Source: Acinetobacter sp. ANC 4204 (GTDB lineage Bacteria > Pseudomonadota > Gammaproteobacteria > Pseudomonadales > Moraxellaceae). From it: a stretch of 44,963 nt of DNA. The first letter of the stretch is position 1. Each line of letters starts with the position of its first letter. Below the pieces are notes generated by a model. The model did no database searches and had not been told where the DNA came from. It worked only from the letters and a program-made list of their open reading frames with translations. Of this stretch, positions 18,698 through 26,473 are shown one piece after another. Where the stretch lies: assembly GCF_002135205.1 (NCBI RefSeq), contig NZ_NEFZ01000014.1, positions 1 through 44,963 on the forward strand, read 5' to 3'. Position numbers and translations under genes: made by a program.

Positions 18698-19423
18698 ATG
18701 GCTGCATTACTTGGTGTAAATATTGACCACGTAGCAACTTTACGACAAGCGCGTGGAACGTCTTATCCAGATCCAGTCAATGCAGCACTGATCTGTGAGC
18801 AAGCAGGGGCGGAAGGGATAACTTTGCATTTACGTGAAGACCGTCGTCATATTCAAGATGACGACGTACGTCGTATGCGCCCAGCGCTAAAAACACGTAT
18901 GAATTTGGAACTGGCAGTGACAGATGAAATGATTGCATTTGCCAAAGAAATTAAACCGCATCACGTATGTTTCGTTCCTGAAAAACGCCAAGAAGTCACG
19001 ACCGAAGGGGGCTTGGATGTGGTGGGCCATTTTGATGATGTTAAAGCGGCAACTCAAGCCTTGTCTGAGATTGGCTGTGATGTGTCCTTGTTTATTGATG
19101 CTGACTTTGCGCAAATTGATGCAGCGGTTGCTTGTGGTGCGCCAACCATTGAGATTCATACGGGTGCTTATGCTGATGCTGAAACACCTGAAGTTCAGCA
19201 ACATGAGCTTCAACGTATTGTCAAAGGTGCCGAATATGCAGCATCTAAAGGCTTAGTTGTGAATGCTGGGCATGGACTCAACCTTGAAAACGTGACTCCA
19301 ATTGCGCAAATTCCACAGATCCACGAATTAAACATCGGACATTCCCTAATTGCGGATGCCATTTTTGTAGGTTTGGAACAAGCGGTGCGTGAAATGAAAG
19401 CGGTCATTAAAGCTGCACGTTAA
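18698..19423 (+). CDS. pdxJ: PdxJ, pyridoxine 5'-phosphate synthase
   Basis: PdxJ condenses 1-deoxy-xylulose 5-phosphate with 3-amino-2-oxopropyl phosphate to make pyridoxine 5'-phosphate. The TIM-barrel protein opens with [22 protein letters not shown] and has [14 protein letters not shown] phosphate-site residues ([15 protein letters not shown]) and a C-terminal AGHGLN motif. AGGA is seven bases from the ATG at 18698, so I prefer it to the ATG six bases upstream. That gives 241 residues. It lies 13 bases after recO. Confidence 0.96.
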   Translation: MAALLGVNIDHVATLRQARGTSYPDPVNAALICEQAGAEGITLHLREDRRHIQDDDVRRMRPALKTRMNLELAVTDEMIAFAKEIKPHHVCFVPEKRQEVTTEGGLDVVGHFDDVKAATQALSEIGCDVSLFIDADFAQIDAAVACGAPTIEIHTGAYADAETPEVQQHELQRIVKGAEYAASKGLVVNAGHGLNLENVTPIAQIPQIHELNIGHSLIADAIFVGLEQAVREMKAVIKAAR

Positions 19424-19446
19424 TTTTAAAGTTTTAAGATTTAAAT

Positions 19447-20100
19447 ATGTCGAATATCAATTATGATGAACTCATGAAGCCCGTCATTGGTTTCTTGGGT
19501 TGTGAAACACCAAAAGCTTGGTTGGATGAAGCTATCAATAATCTTGATGTGCTGATGCAAGATCATGCGAATTGTGAAAAAAAAGCAGCAGGCACAGCGA
19601 TGAACCTGATGTTTCGGTATAGCTTCTTTACCGATTTACAAGTCAAGCTTGCACAATTGGTTCGTGAAGAAATGCTACATTACGAGCAAGTGCTTGAATT
19701 TATGAAAAAGCGTGGGCTAGAGTGGAGCAATCTGAGTGCAGGTCGCTATGCGGGTGGTTTGCGTAAAGAAGTACGAACGTATGAGCCTGAAGCTTTAATT
19801 GATATTTTAATTATTGGTGCTTTTGTCGAGGCGCGTTCGTGTGAACGTTTCTATGCGTTGGCACCCATGGTGGATGAAGAATTAGGCCGTTACTATCGCT
19901 ACTTGTTAAAGTCTGAATCCCGTCATTTTGAAGACTATTTGGCTTTGGCTTTAGAAGTTGCACAAACGGGTAAATTGAAAAACCCGAAAGAGGATATTCA
20001 AGCGCGTATTGATCATATTCGTAACGTTGAAAAAGAGCTGATTAGTACCTCTGATGATCTGTTTCGTTTCCATAGTGGTGTACCAGTCAAAGTGGCTTAG
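19447..20100 (+). CDS. miaE: MiaE, tRNA-(ms2io6A) hydroxylase
   Basis: MiaE is a di-iron monooxygenase that hydroxylates the isopentenyl group of 2-methylthio-N6-isopentenyladenosine at tRNA position 37. The 217 residues form a ferritin-like four-helix bundle. Probable iron ligands lie in REEMLHYEQV, GAFVEARSCERF and SESRHFEDY. It ends the long lepA-miaE run, 23 bases after pdxJ, and is followed by a strong terminator. Confidence 0.9.
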   Translation: MSNINYDELMKPVIGFLGCETPKAWLDEAINNLDVLMQDHANCEKKAAGTAMNLMFRYSFFTDLQVKLAQLVREEMLHYEQVLEFMKKRGLEWSNLSAGRYAGGLRKEVRTYEPEALIDILIIGAFVEARSCERFYALAPMVDEELGRYYRYLLKSESRHFEDYLALALEVAQTGKLKNPKEDIQARIDHIRNVEKELISTSDDLFRFHSGVPVKVA

Positions 20101-20156
20101 TCTTTTACTGGTTTTTGAAGTGTATCTCTCATTTTACGTCATGCTAAGCGATGCAA

Positions 20157-20190
20157 ATAAAAGCCCAATCTAGTGAGATTGGGCTTTTAT
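20157..20190. terminator. Bidirectional terminator after miaE
   Basis: Fifteen-base perfect arms (ATAAAAGCCCAATCT and its complement) surround an AGTG loop. It serves miaE on plus and the convergent membrane-protein gene, whose stop is at 20194, on minus. Confidence 0.9.
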
Positions 20191-20193
20191 TTT

Positions 20194-20871
20194 TTATGAG
20201 TTAAGGCTTTTTTTCTCAGCTCGATTGATTAGCCATGTTATGAGTAAACCTGGAACCAGAAAGCCTAAAAGTACTAGAAAACCGTGAACGAGAGAGGCCG
20301 CAGGCTCTTGTAGGGTTGCTGCGTGTTTCATTGGCGATAGCCATGGAGAAAGTTGAAAAAAGCTGATAACCAACAAGACAGTTGGCCATAAGATGGAAAT
20401 ATGTTCTCTGCCAAAGTTTCTCCATGCATAAAAAATGAGTGCAAGGCTAAACAGACCCTCAAAAATCCATGAACCAGTACCCCATTTTCCCCATAAGCCA
20501 TAACCCATGTGCTCAGCAGAATATGGATACAGTGCTAAATCCATATTGTGCATAGGCCAATCGGCAAGCCAATGCGAGAAACAAGCGAACCCTGCGATGA
20601 GCGCAACACGTTTGTCTTTCCTAAAAAATAAAGCCCAAACGATAGAGAGGATCACAGCCATAACTAGGGAATGATCCCAGTCAATAAACGTTAAATCAAA
20701 GAATAAGTAGGGGCCTGCTTGCAGATTTGGTGTGACATGATTTAGACCCAACATGATGAGTAAACCATCAATGATATCGAGAAAACCAACACCGAGCATG
20801 ATGGGAAGGGTTGGAACTTTTGGGAATTTTGATTTAATGGCTAAACCAATGGCTAAATGTCCGACATACAT
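20194..20871 (-). CDS. Membrane protein with YdjM/DUF457-like metal motifs
   Basis: This 225-residue protein has about five or six hydrophobic segments. Histidine and aspartate motifs lie at the positions typical of the YdjM/DUF457 membrane metal-dependent hydrolase group: H5 (GHLAIG), D32 and D35, D64-x-D66-H67, and H100-xxx-D104-xxx-H108. The true activity of this group is not established. AGGTGA precedes the ATG. It begins ten bases after the tetR stop codon, so the regulator gene is promoter-proximal and probably controls it. Confidence 0.72.
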   Translation of the reverse strand: MYVGHLAIGLAIKSKFPKVPTLPIMLGVGFLDIIDGLLIMLGLNHVTPNLQAGPYLFFDLTFIDWDHSLVMAVILSIVWALFFRKDKRVALIAGFACFSHWLADWPMHNMDLALYPYSAEHMGYGLWGKWGTGSWIFEGLFSLALIFYAWRNFGREHISILWPTVLLVISFFQLSPWLSPMKHAATLQEPAASLVHGFLVLLGFLVPGLLITWLINRAEKKSLNS

Positions 20872-20881
20872 AATGATTCAC

Positions 20882-21484
20882 CTATCTAGATTGGAGTAGG
20901 GTTAAGCTGTTTCTTAAAACGGCATTAATAAAAGAATCATCAACCTTTTTATTTTCAATAAAAATTTGAAAGTAAAAACTTCCTAGCGTCATGCTGATGA
21001 TGTCATGAATATTTTGTTGTTGCTGGTTTTCAGGGAGTAATCTCTGAAAACTTTGGGCAATGAGTTGGTAACGTGCATGCCATAAATCTTGACGCTTACG
21101 AATACTGATTTCATCCTTAATGTTTAATGATGCTTGCAAGAATGAGTGACCAAGTGGGGACTGTAAAAACATTGCAAGTTGCTGCAACATGATTTTAAAG
21201 GCATCTATTGGTGCTAATTCTTGCGGTATCTCAATGGAATCTTGGATTTTCTTTGCAATAGCATCCACAATTAAATCATCAAGGGATGACCATCTTCGGT
21301 ACAGTGTTGTGCGACTAATCCCTGTCAATTTTGATAGTTGCTGTAGGGAAATATTTCCATAGCCTTGACTGAGCAACAGCTCGAATAAAGCCTCATAAAT
21401 GACCTGTGAATTTGAACGGTCTTGTTCACTGACTAAGGCCTGTTGGCTTTTATTTCGGTATTTCTTTAAAGGTAAGTCGCTCAT
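20882..21484 (-). CDS. TetR/AcrR-family regulator
   Basis: This 200-residue protein has an N-terminal TetR helix-turn-helix (about 41-66, SLQQLSKLTGISRTTLYRRW) and a helical ligand-binding C-terminal domain. It most likely represses itself and the downstream membrane protein through the palindrome at 21508-21523. The ligand cannot be inferred. The N-terminal 20 residues are basic and polar (LPLKKYRNKSQQALVSEQDR), a little longer than in compact TetR proteins. Confidence 0.88.
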   Translation of the reverse strand: MSDLPLKKYRNKSQQALVSEQDRSNSQVIYEALFELLLSQGYGNISLQQLSKLTGISRTTLYRRWSSLDDLIVDAIAKKIQDSIEIPQELAPIDAFKIMLQQLAMFLQSPLGHSFLQASLNIKDEISIRKRQDLWHARYQLIAQSFQRLLPENQQQQNIHDIISMTLGSFYFQIFIENKKVDDSFINAVLRNSLTLLQSR

Positions 21485-21507
21485 GCTTAGCTATCTTAAT
21501 TTTTATA

Positions 21508-21523
21508 TGTAACACATGTTACA
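21508..21523. promoter_or_regulatory. Palindromic operator upstream of tetR gene
   Basis: TGTAACA-CA-TGTTACA is a perfect 7-2-7 palindrome 24 bases before the TetR start codon, a common operator layout for this family. A related sequence lies at 21552-21580: TTTTGATC and GATCAAAA arms surround TGTTACAAATGTA, which repeats one half-site. Confidence 0.6.
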
Positions 21524-21670
21524 TTGTGTTTTGGAATTTAGAAAGCTTGTTTTTTGATCTGTTACAAATGTAGATCAAAATTGGAAAAAATACAGAGATT
21601 GCTTTTGCAAGGGGCTGACAGCAGAGTTGAACTTATAATCAGGCAAGTATGGTGATGCTGATATTTGGGC

Positions 21671-21704
21671 AAAAAAAAGCCCACGTCATATTGCGTGGGC
21701 TTTC
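21671..21704 (-). terminator. Terminator of tRNA-Asn
   Basis: On the minus strand GCCCACG pairs with CGTGGGC, followed by eight T residues. It lies just after the mature tRNA 3' end. Confidence 0.88.
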
Positions 21705-21711
21705 TTGAATT

Positions 21712-21787
21712 TGGCTCTCCAACCTGGGCTCGAACCAGGGACCTGCGGATTAACAGTCCGTCGCTCTACCGACTGAGCTATTGGAGA
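21712..21787 (-). tRNA. tRNA-Asn (anticodon GTT)
   Basis: The 76-base gene includes an encoded 3' CCA. The acceptor arm is TCTCCAA paired with TTGGAGA, with discriminator G. The D arm (GCTC...GAGC) and the T-loop TTCGAGC are standard. The anticodon GTT occupies tRNA positions 34-36, at 21754-21752, with A37 following. No integrase or duplicated tRNA 3' end was seen nearby. Confidence 0.96.
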
Positions 21788-21798
21788 ATCTGCATGCG

Positions 21799-21826
21799 AT
21801 TATAAGGACATTTTATAGTGGGTCAA
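21799..21826 (-). promoter_or_regulatory. Sigma-70 promoter of tRNA-Asn
   Basis: TTGACC and TATAAT are separated by 16 bases on the minus strand. The -10 ends 12 bases before the mature tRNA 5' end. Both hexamers are close to or at consensus, as expected for a stable RNA gene. Confidence 0.85.
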
Positions 21827-22037
21827 GTCTAAAATGTCATGTTGCTGTCATTTTTGTTTCGGATGCTTCTAATTTGAACAAAAAAAATATTTTCAAAAAA
21901 AATCGTACCGAATTACTTGCAATGTTGAAATGGCGTTGATAGTCTGAATTCAACAACAGAGCGTTTAATTAAAACTTAAACAGTGTGGATTTATCACCAA
22001 CTTGCCAGCACTAAAATGGCTAAACAGGAGAAAGCGA

Positions 22038-22496
22038 ATGAATACGCTGACAATTTCCGATCTTTTCAATCATCTTTCTGATTATCAAAACCAGTATCTT
22101 TCGATCATTTCAGACCCTGAACAGTATTATACGGCTGTAGAATCTGCATATATTGATGTTTGGCCCATAGGTCGCACCGATTTGTATTTAGGTGACTTAC
22201 TACAGCTTTGGTTTAGTGAACGCTGGTTAATTAGCAGTCCATGTCAGTTATTGTCTGTGCAGACCGAGCGTAGTGTTAAAAAGTCCTTTCAACGTGAACA
22301 TGATTTATATCTATACCAACTCTCAGGCAGTGCATTGTCTGGAAGTAATCGTTCTAAAGTGTGGTCTGTCTCTGAAGGGAAAAGCTTAGACGTGAGTTTG
22401 GATAGTGCATTTAAGTATTATTGTATTTTTAAAGGTGCTCAACGTCCTGAAGCTGAGAAACCATATGCGAACAATTCTTTTAAAACAGCGATCTAG
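22038..22496 (+). CDS. Unrecognised protein, 152 residues
   Basis: I do not recognise this family. AGGAG lies eight bases before the ATG at 22038, which I prefer to a TTG at 22002. The protein is soluble and lacks a signal peptide or membrane segment. It is rich in aromatic residues and serine (QYYTAVESAYIDVWPIGRTD, LYLYQLSGSALSGSNRSKVW). It has one cysteine in SSPCQLL and another near the C-terminus (YYCIF). A terminator follows. It stands alone between tRNA-Asn and a convergent thioesterase. The ribosome-binding site and the terminator argue that it is real. Confidence 0.72.
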   Translation: MNTLTISDLFNHLSDYQNQYLSIISDPEQYYTAVESAYIDVWPIGRTDLYLGDLLQLWFSERWLISSPCQLLSVQTERSVKKSFQREHDLYLYQLSGSALSGSNRSKVWSVSEGKSLDVSLDSAFKYYCIFKGAQRPEAEKPYANNSFKTAI

Positions 22497-22523
22497 CAGA
22501 CAGGGATTGATTTGATTGAGCAA

Positions 22524-22549
22524 AAAGGCACTGAATTCTCAGTGCCTTT
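22524..22549. terminator. Bidirectional terminator
   Basis: AAAGGCACTGA and TCAGTGCCTTT arms surround ATTC. It lies between the convergent unrecognised protein (plus) and the PaaI-type thioesterase (minus). The T tracts are short. Confidence 0.75.
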
Positions 22550-22554
22550 GGTTG

Positions 22555-22989
22555 TTATGGGCGAATAATCATACAAGTGGCAGTGGCATGTGCATATAGT
22601 TTGCCATCTTCATCGACAATTTGACCTTCTGAAATGCCTAGGTTTTTACTGATGTTAATGACGTTGCCAATAGCAAGTAACTCTTTATCTTTTGGAATTG
22701 GACGACACATTTTAATATTCAGATCAATCGTGCCATAACCTACGCCAGCTTCAAGCATGCTATGTACAGCACAACCTGTAACTGAGTCGAGCACTGTTGC
22801 AGCAAATCCACCATGCACGCCACCTAGTGGATTTAAATGACGATGATCCGCTTTTGCTTTAAAGCTAATTTTCCCTTCTGACACTTCATAAGGCTGCATG
22901 GGAATGGTTTCACTAATGCTCGCGGGTGGAATATTTCCAGTACACATAGCTTGTAGAAGTTGTAGTCCAGTCATTTCTTTAGGGTTCAT
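22555..22989 (-). CDS. PaaI-family hotdog thioesterase
   Basis: This is a 144-residue hotdog protein. The segment LNPLGGVHGGFAATVLDSVTGCAV is the PaaI active-site motif (HGG followed by the helix with D). The later GYGTIDLNIKMCRPIPKDKEL is also typical. The ATG at 22989 has AAGGAAG upstream. The longer frame to 23046 runs through the inverted repeat at 23008-23032 and is unlikely. It probably hydrolyses aryl- or acyl-CoA, but the substrate is not readable. Confidence 0.82.
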   Translation of the reverse strand: MNPKEMTGLQLLQAMCTGNIPPASISETIPMQPYEVSEGKISFKAKADHRHLNPLGGVHGGFAATVLDSVTGCAVHSMLEAGVGYGTIDLNIKMCRPIPKDKELLAIGNVINISKNLGISEGQIVDEDGKLYAHATATCMIIRP

Positions 22990-23332
22990 TATGGCTTCCT
23001 TTGTATTATTAAGTTCCTTTTTGGAACTTAATAGGAAAATAATCAAAATTTAATCATTAGGTCAATATTAGATTGTGAGCTGATCAGTAAAAAACTTATA
23101 GAAATCCCTTATATTGAGATTGCTAAGAGAGATGGTTGAGCTTCAGGGGCGTTATATTCCTGAATTTGCAGATGATGGTCTATCGAGTTTTATGAATCAG
23201 TGAATTAAAGAAGCTAATTGTTTCAAAAATAATGCATAAGTTTTAGGCATCGGAACACTTTTGATTTATATATGGAATAAACAATATTTTGATGCCGATT
23301 GACATCGTATTTTAATAATCAAGGAAATAATA
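22990..23332. other. Gene-free stretch with palindrome and possible gene remnant
   Basis: These 343 bases hold the inverted repeat at 23008-23032 and the promoter regions of the two divergent neighbours. Codons around 23090-23203 read IEIPYIEIAKRDG in one frame and MVELQGRYIPEFADDG in another, both closed by stops. This could be a short frameshifted remnant of a lost gene. I cannot name the parent family. Confidence 0.35.
23008..23032. promoter_or_regulatory. Perfect inverted repeat upstream of thioesterase
   Basis: ATTAAGTTCC and GGAACTTAAT arms surround five T residues, 18 bases before the thioesterase ATG. The shape suits a dimeric repressor operator, or an mRNA hairpin in the 5' leader. 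No regulator gene lies next to it. Confidence 0.5.
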
Positions 23333-23755
23333 ATGAATGTATCTTGCTTATGCGGTAAAACCAAATTCCAAGCTGAGCTTAAAAATCATGATGTACATGC
23401 TTGTCATTGTTCGATGTGTCGTCAACAGTCGAGTGGTGTACTCATGAGCATTGATGTCGAACCAAGTAGTTTAACATTCCAAGACCAATCATATTTAAAG
23501 CTGTTTCAGTCGTCTGAATGGGGAGAGCGTGGTTTTTGTAGCGAATGTGGCACGTCACTTTTTTGGCGTACTCAAGATGGGAGCTATTGTAATATCAATG
23601 TATTTGCTATGGACGAGCAGCCGAAAGACTTAAAGCTTAGTACGGAGATTTATATTGATAACAAACCTGACTTTTACCAATTTAAGTATTCTACAGAACA
23701 GCTCACGGAAGCAGATGTTATTGCCTTATTTTCCCCAAATGAAAAAGAAAGATAG
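23333..23755 (+). CDS. GFA-family (glutathione-dependent formaldehyde-activating-like) protein
   Basis: This 140-residue protein carries the complete zinc-binding cysteine set of the GFA (Mss4-like) fold: C5-x-C7, C24-x-C26-xx-C29, and C69-xx-C72 in GFCSECGTSLFW. The family was named for S-hydroxymethylglutathione chemistry, but most members have no proven activity. AAGGAA precedes the ATG. It is monocistronic, followed by the DMT transporter after 127 bases. Confidence 0.88.
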   Translation: MNVSCLCGKTKFQAELKNHDVHACHCSMCRQQSSGVLMSIDVEPSSLTFQDQSYLKLFQSSEWGERGFCSECGTSLFWRTQDGSYCNINVFAMDEQPKDLKLSTEIYIDNKPDFYQFKYSTEQLTEADVIALFSPNEKER

Positions 23756-23882
23756 TTGTCGGTTGTATAGAGCTTGAAATTTACATCAATATTCCTGATA
23801 AGTTGAATGAGAAAATCACTATAGATTTAATAAATTATATTAGATATATCTAAAGTAAGCTGTTGAATAAGGATGCTCAAAC

Positions 23883-24752
23883 ATGCTGCTTAAAATTTGT
23901 GTAGCGATGTTGGCCTTTGCTGCGAATTCTGTACTGTGTCGTTTAGCTTTGGCTGATCAGCAGATTGATCCTATGAGTTTTAGCCTGATTCGGGTGTGTA
24001 GTGGTGCCGCAGTATTATGGGTACTTTATAGGTTTTCTACACATAAGGCGAAAATAGAATGGAACATAAAAAACGGATTCTTGCTCGCTTTATACATCGT
24101 TGCTTTTTCACTTGCTTATTTGCATATTGATGCAGGTGTGGGAGCGCTGCTCCTCTTTGGTACGGTTCAGCTCAGTATGGTCGCTTATGGATTGTATCAT
24201 GGTGAAAAGATCAATCTGCGTTGCGGTCTTGGTTTAGCGATTGCACTTTTAGGTATGCTCATTTTGTTGTTGCCTGGGGCTTCAGCACCTCATTTGGGTT
24301 ATGCCACGATGATGGTACTTTCAGGTATGGGATGGGCGATGTATAGTATTGCAGGTAAAAATATGCATAACCCACTAGCAAGTAGCTTGGCAAATTTTGT
24401 ACTGGCGATTCCTTTTGTATTGCTGGTTTATTTAGCATTTTTCACGCAAGCTTTTATCAAGCCACAAGGTGTAATCTTAGCAGTGCTGTCTGGTGGTCTA
24501 GCATCGAGTGGAGCTTATGTGCTGTGGTATGCCATAGTGAAGCAGATTGACCGTGTGACAGCCAGTAGTGTGCAATTGTCTGTGCCGTGTTTAGCAATTC
24601 TGGGTGGGGCATTGTTTATAGGTGAAGCACTGAGCTTTAGAATTATCATTTCTGCAGTGATTGTTTTGGTCGGGATTGCTTTGGTGATTTCGGCATCGTC
24701 TAACCGTACCAATTTAAATAAATCGGATTTAATCGGTTCTGAACGTCCATAA
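23883..24752 (+). CDS. DMT-superfamily (EamA) transporter
   Basis: This inner-membrane protein of 289 residues has about ten hydrophobic segments arranged as two EamA repeats. The second repeat contains LSGGLASSGAYVLWYAIVKQ and VQLSVPCLAILGGALFIGE, typical of drug/metabolite exporters. The substrate is unknown. AAGGA lies upstream of the ATG. No terminator is obvious after it. Confidence 0.85.
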   Translation: MLLKICVAMLAFAANSVLCRLALADQQIDPMSFSLIRVCSGAAVLWVLYRFSTHKAKIEWNIKNGFLLALYIVAFSLAYLHIDAGVGALLLFGTVQLSMVAYGLYHGEKINLRCGLGLAIALLGMLILLLPGASAPHLGYATMMVLSGMGWAMYSIAGKNMHNPLASSLANFVLAIPFVLLVYLAFFTQAFIKPQGVILAVLSGGLASSGAYVLWYAIVKQIDRVTASSVQLSVPCLAILGGALFIGEALSFRIIISAVIVLVGIALVISASSNRTNLNKSDLIGSERP

Positions 24753-25069
24753 GTAAATTTCAATTCATCCATAACTAATTTTGACTTTAGCTTTTGAGAT
24801 AGAGGCTAGGTTTTATCGTTGTTCTTATTTTAATTTTATATCATGTAAAAATGGAATGAACTAAATTGATTTTTAGTAAATAGGCTAGATATATTTTCAT
24901 TTTGTTCGGCGTCATTAAATAAAACAAAAATATTCGGCATGAAACTTGTATATCAAGATACAGTTTCAGTAAAAATGAAATGTTGCTTAATTGTGCTACA
25001 AAAGTAAAAGGTATATCGTAGATATAAGTACCTTTCTCTTTAAATTTAGAGAAACTTCTTGGTTTAATA
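24753..25069. other. Gene-free stretch before the MATE transporter
   Basis: This is 317 bases of very AT-rich DNA. Just before the MATE start are two short inverted repeats: AAAGGTA with TACCTTT (25007-25035) and TTTCTCT with AGAGAAA (25033-25054). They share three bases, so only one can form at a time. I saw no convincing small gene. A minus-strand open frame across here is a shadow of the MATE gene. Confidence 0.5.
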
Positions 25070-26398
25070 ATGAAAAAATTTTGGGATTTATTTATTCCTT
25101 TATTATTAGGGAATGTGACAATTGCGGTCAGTGGCTTGGTCGATACGCTGTATTTATCGCATTTTAGTGCAAAACATGTGGCAGTCTTAGCAATTGCAAT
25201 ATCTTTATATAGTATGGTCTTTATCTTTGGTTTTGGGCTTTTACAAGGCATGATGCAGACTTTAGCCGAAGCAAAGGGGAGTGGCGAGTTACATCAGATA
25301 GATTTGATCGTTAAACAAGGGATATGGAGTGTATTGCTTTGGGGCCTGTTTGGTATATGTGTACTCAGTCATGCTGATTTTATTGTCGATTTACTTGGTG
25401 CAGATGCAACATTAAAAGACATGATCTTGGTTTGTTTAAAGATCAGCATGTTTATTATACCCGTTCAATTATTACTGCGTGTTTTTTTTATTGTGACACA
25501 GACTTGTGGTCAAGCTAAGCTAGTTTTTTATGGCAATATTTTATTTCTAATTGCAAAGTTGATTTTGTCAGGTGTATTTATCTTTGGTATCCCACTTTGG
25601 GGCTTAAAAGCATACGGTGTTTATGGTGCATTTATTTCTTCATTTTTAGCATATTGTATTATATTTATAACTTTCTATATTTTTCTTATGGATAAAAACT
25701 ATCGGCTTCAATGGAAAGCCCCATTTTTCAACTTTAACATTTTAATAAAAATTTTACGTATAGGGATCCCTGCAAGTATAGTTATTTTCATTGATGTTTT
25801 TGCATTTACTTCAATTTCATTGCTTGCTGTTCCATTAGGGGATATTGCATTATCGGCAAACCAAATTGTGATGGTGGCGGGTTATTGGTTGTTTAATGTT
25901 ATTAATGCGCTGATTGTAACATTTAGCATATTACTGTCGATAAAAATTGGAGAAGGTCACCAAGAACAAGCTTGGCAATTAAGCCAAAAAGCTGTTTATA
26001 TCGTGTTGACGGTGGCGTCAATTTTGTCTTTCAGCTTGTTTTTATTTCAAAAGCAATTTGTTGTTTTATTTACTTCAGATCAGTCCGTTGCATTTATGGT
26101 TTCATCACTGATTGTATTGGTCTGTCTATTTCACATCGCAGATGCAATGCTTGCGATCGCTGTAAATTTACTACGTTGTTGGCAGGTCACTTTGCTTCCA
26201 ATGTTCATTTATAGTTTTATGTTGCTTGTCGTTGGGCTGGGTGGCGGTTGGTATTTTGCCTTTCACCCGATGAGTTTTTTTGAGATAAATATCCCTTCGA
26301 TGGGTATCCATTCATTTTGGGTTTTTGCTACCTTTGCTTATGCAAGTTCAGCAATTTTATGTCTGATTTGTTTGTACTATCGCAAATATCTAAACTAA
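25070..26398 (+). CDS. MATE-family efflux transporter
   Basis: This is a 442-residue, roughly 12-helix membrane protein of the MATE/MatE family. It shows an N-terminal LLLGNVTIAVSGLVDTLYLSHF segment (compare the MATE pattern P-x-x-x-x-x-x-x-x-VDT) and a second half beginning near IGIPASIVIFIDVFAFTSISLLAVPLG. Such proteins export cationic drugs and dyes using Na+ or H+ gradients. Whether this one affects drug resistance is not known. The ribosome-binding site is poor. Confidence 0.85.
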   Translation: MKKFWDLFIPLLLGNVTIAVSGLVDTLYLSHFSAKHVAVLAIAISLYSMVFIFGFGLLQGMMQTLAEAKGSGELHQIDLIVKQGIWSVLLWGLFGICVLSHADFIVDLLGADATLKDMILVCLKISMFIIPVQLLLRVFFIVTQTCGQAKLVFYGNILFLIAKLILSGVFIFGIPLWGLKAYGVYGAFISSFLAYCIIFITFYIFLMDKNYRLQWKAPFFNFNILIKILRIGIPASIVIFIDVFAFTSISLLAVPLGDIALSANQIVMVAGYWLFNVINALIVTFSILLSIKIGEGHQEQAWQLSQKAVYIVLTVASILSFSLFLFQKQFVVLFTSDQSVAFMVSSLIVLVCLFHIADAMLAIAVNLLRCWQVTLLPMFIYSFMLLVVGLGGGWYFAFHPMSFFEINIPSMGIHSFWVFATFAYASSAILCLICLYYRKYLN

Positions 26399-26424
26399 GT
26401 AAATTCACTTAAGATTTGTATAAA

Positions 26425-26447
26425 AAACCCGCGAAGTTCGCGGGTTT
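26425..26447 (-). terminator. Terminator of the aminotransferase gene
   Basis: AAACCCGCG and CGCGGGTTT arms surround AAGTT. On the minus strand six T residues follow, so it mainly ends the aminotransferase transcript. On plus, where only three T residues follow, it may weakly end the MATE message. Confidence 0.85.
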
Positions 26448-26473
26448 CTCTAATCTAACTTTAAAGGGTTAAA

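Noticed and set aside
21712..21787. tRNA-Asn as an integration site for a genomic island
   Set aside because: No integrase gene and no second copy of the tRNA 3' end were seen in the window. The neighbours look like ordinary chromosomal genes.
24841..25251. 136-codon minus-strand frame upstream of and over the MATE start
   Set aside because: It overlaps the MATE coding region antisense and has no start signal. The gap part is too AT-rich to judge as coding.
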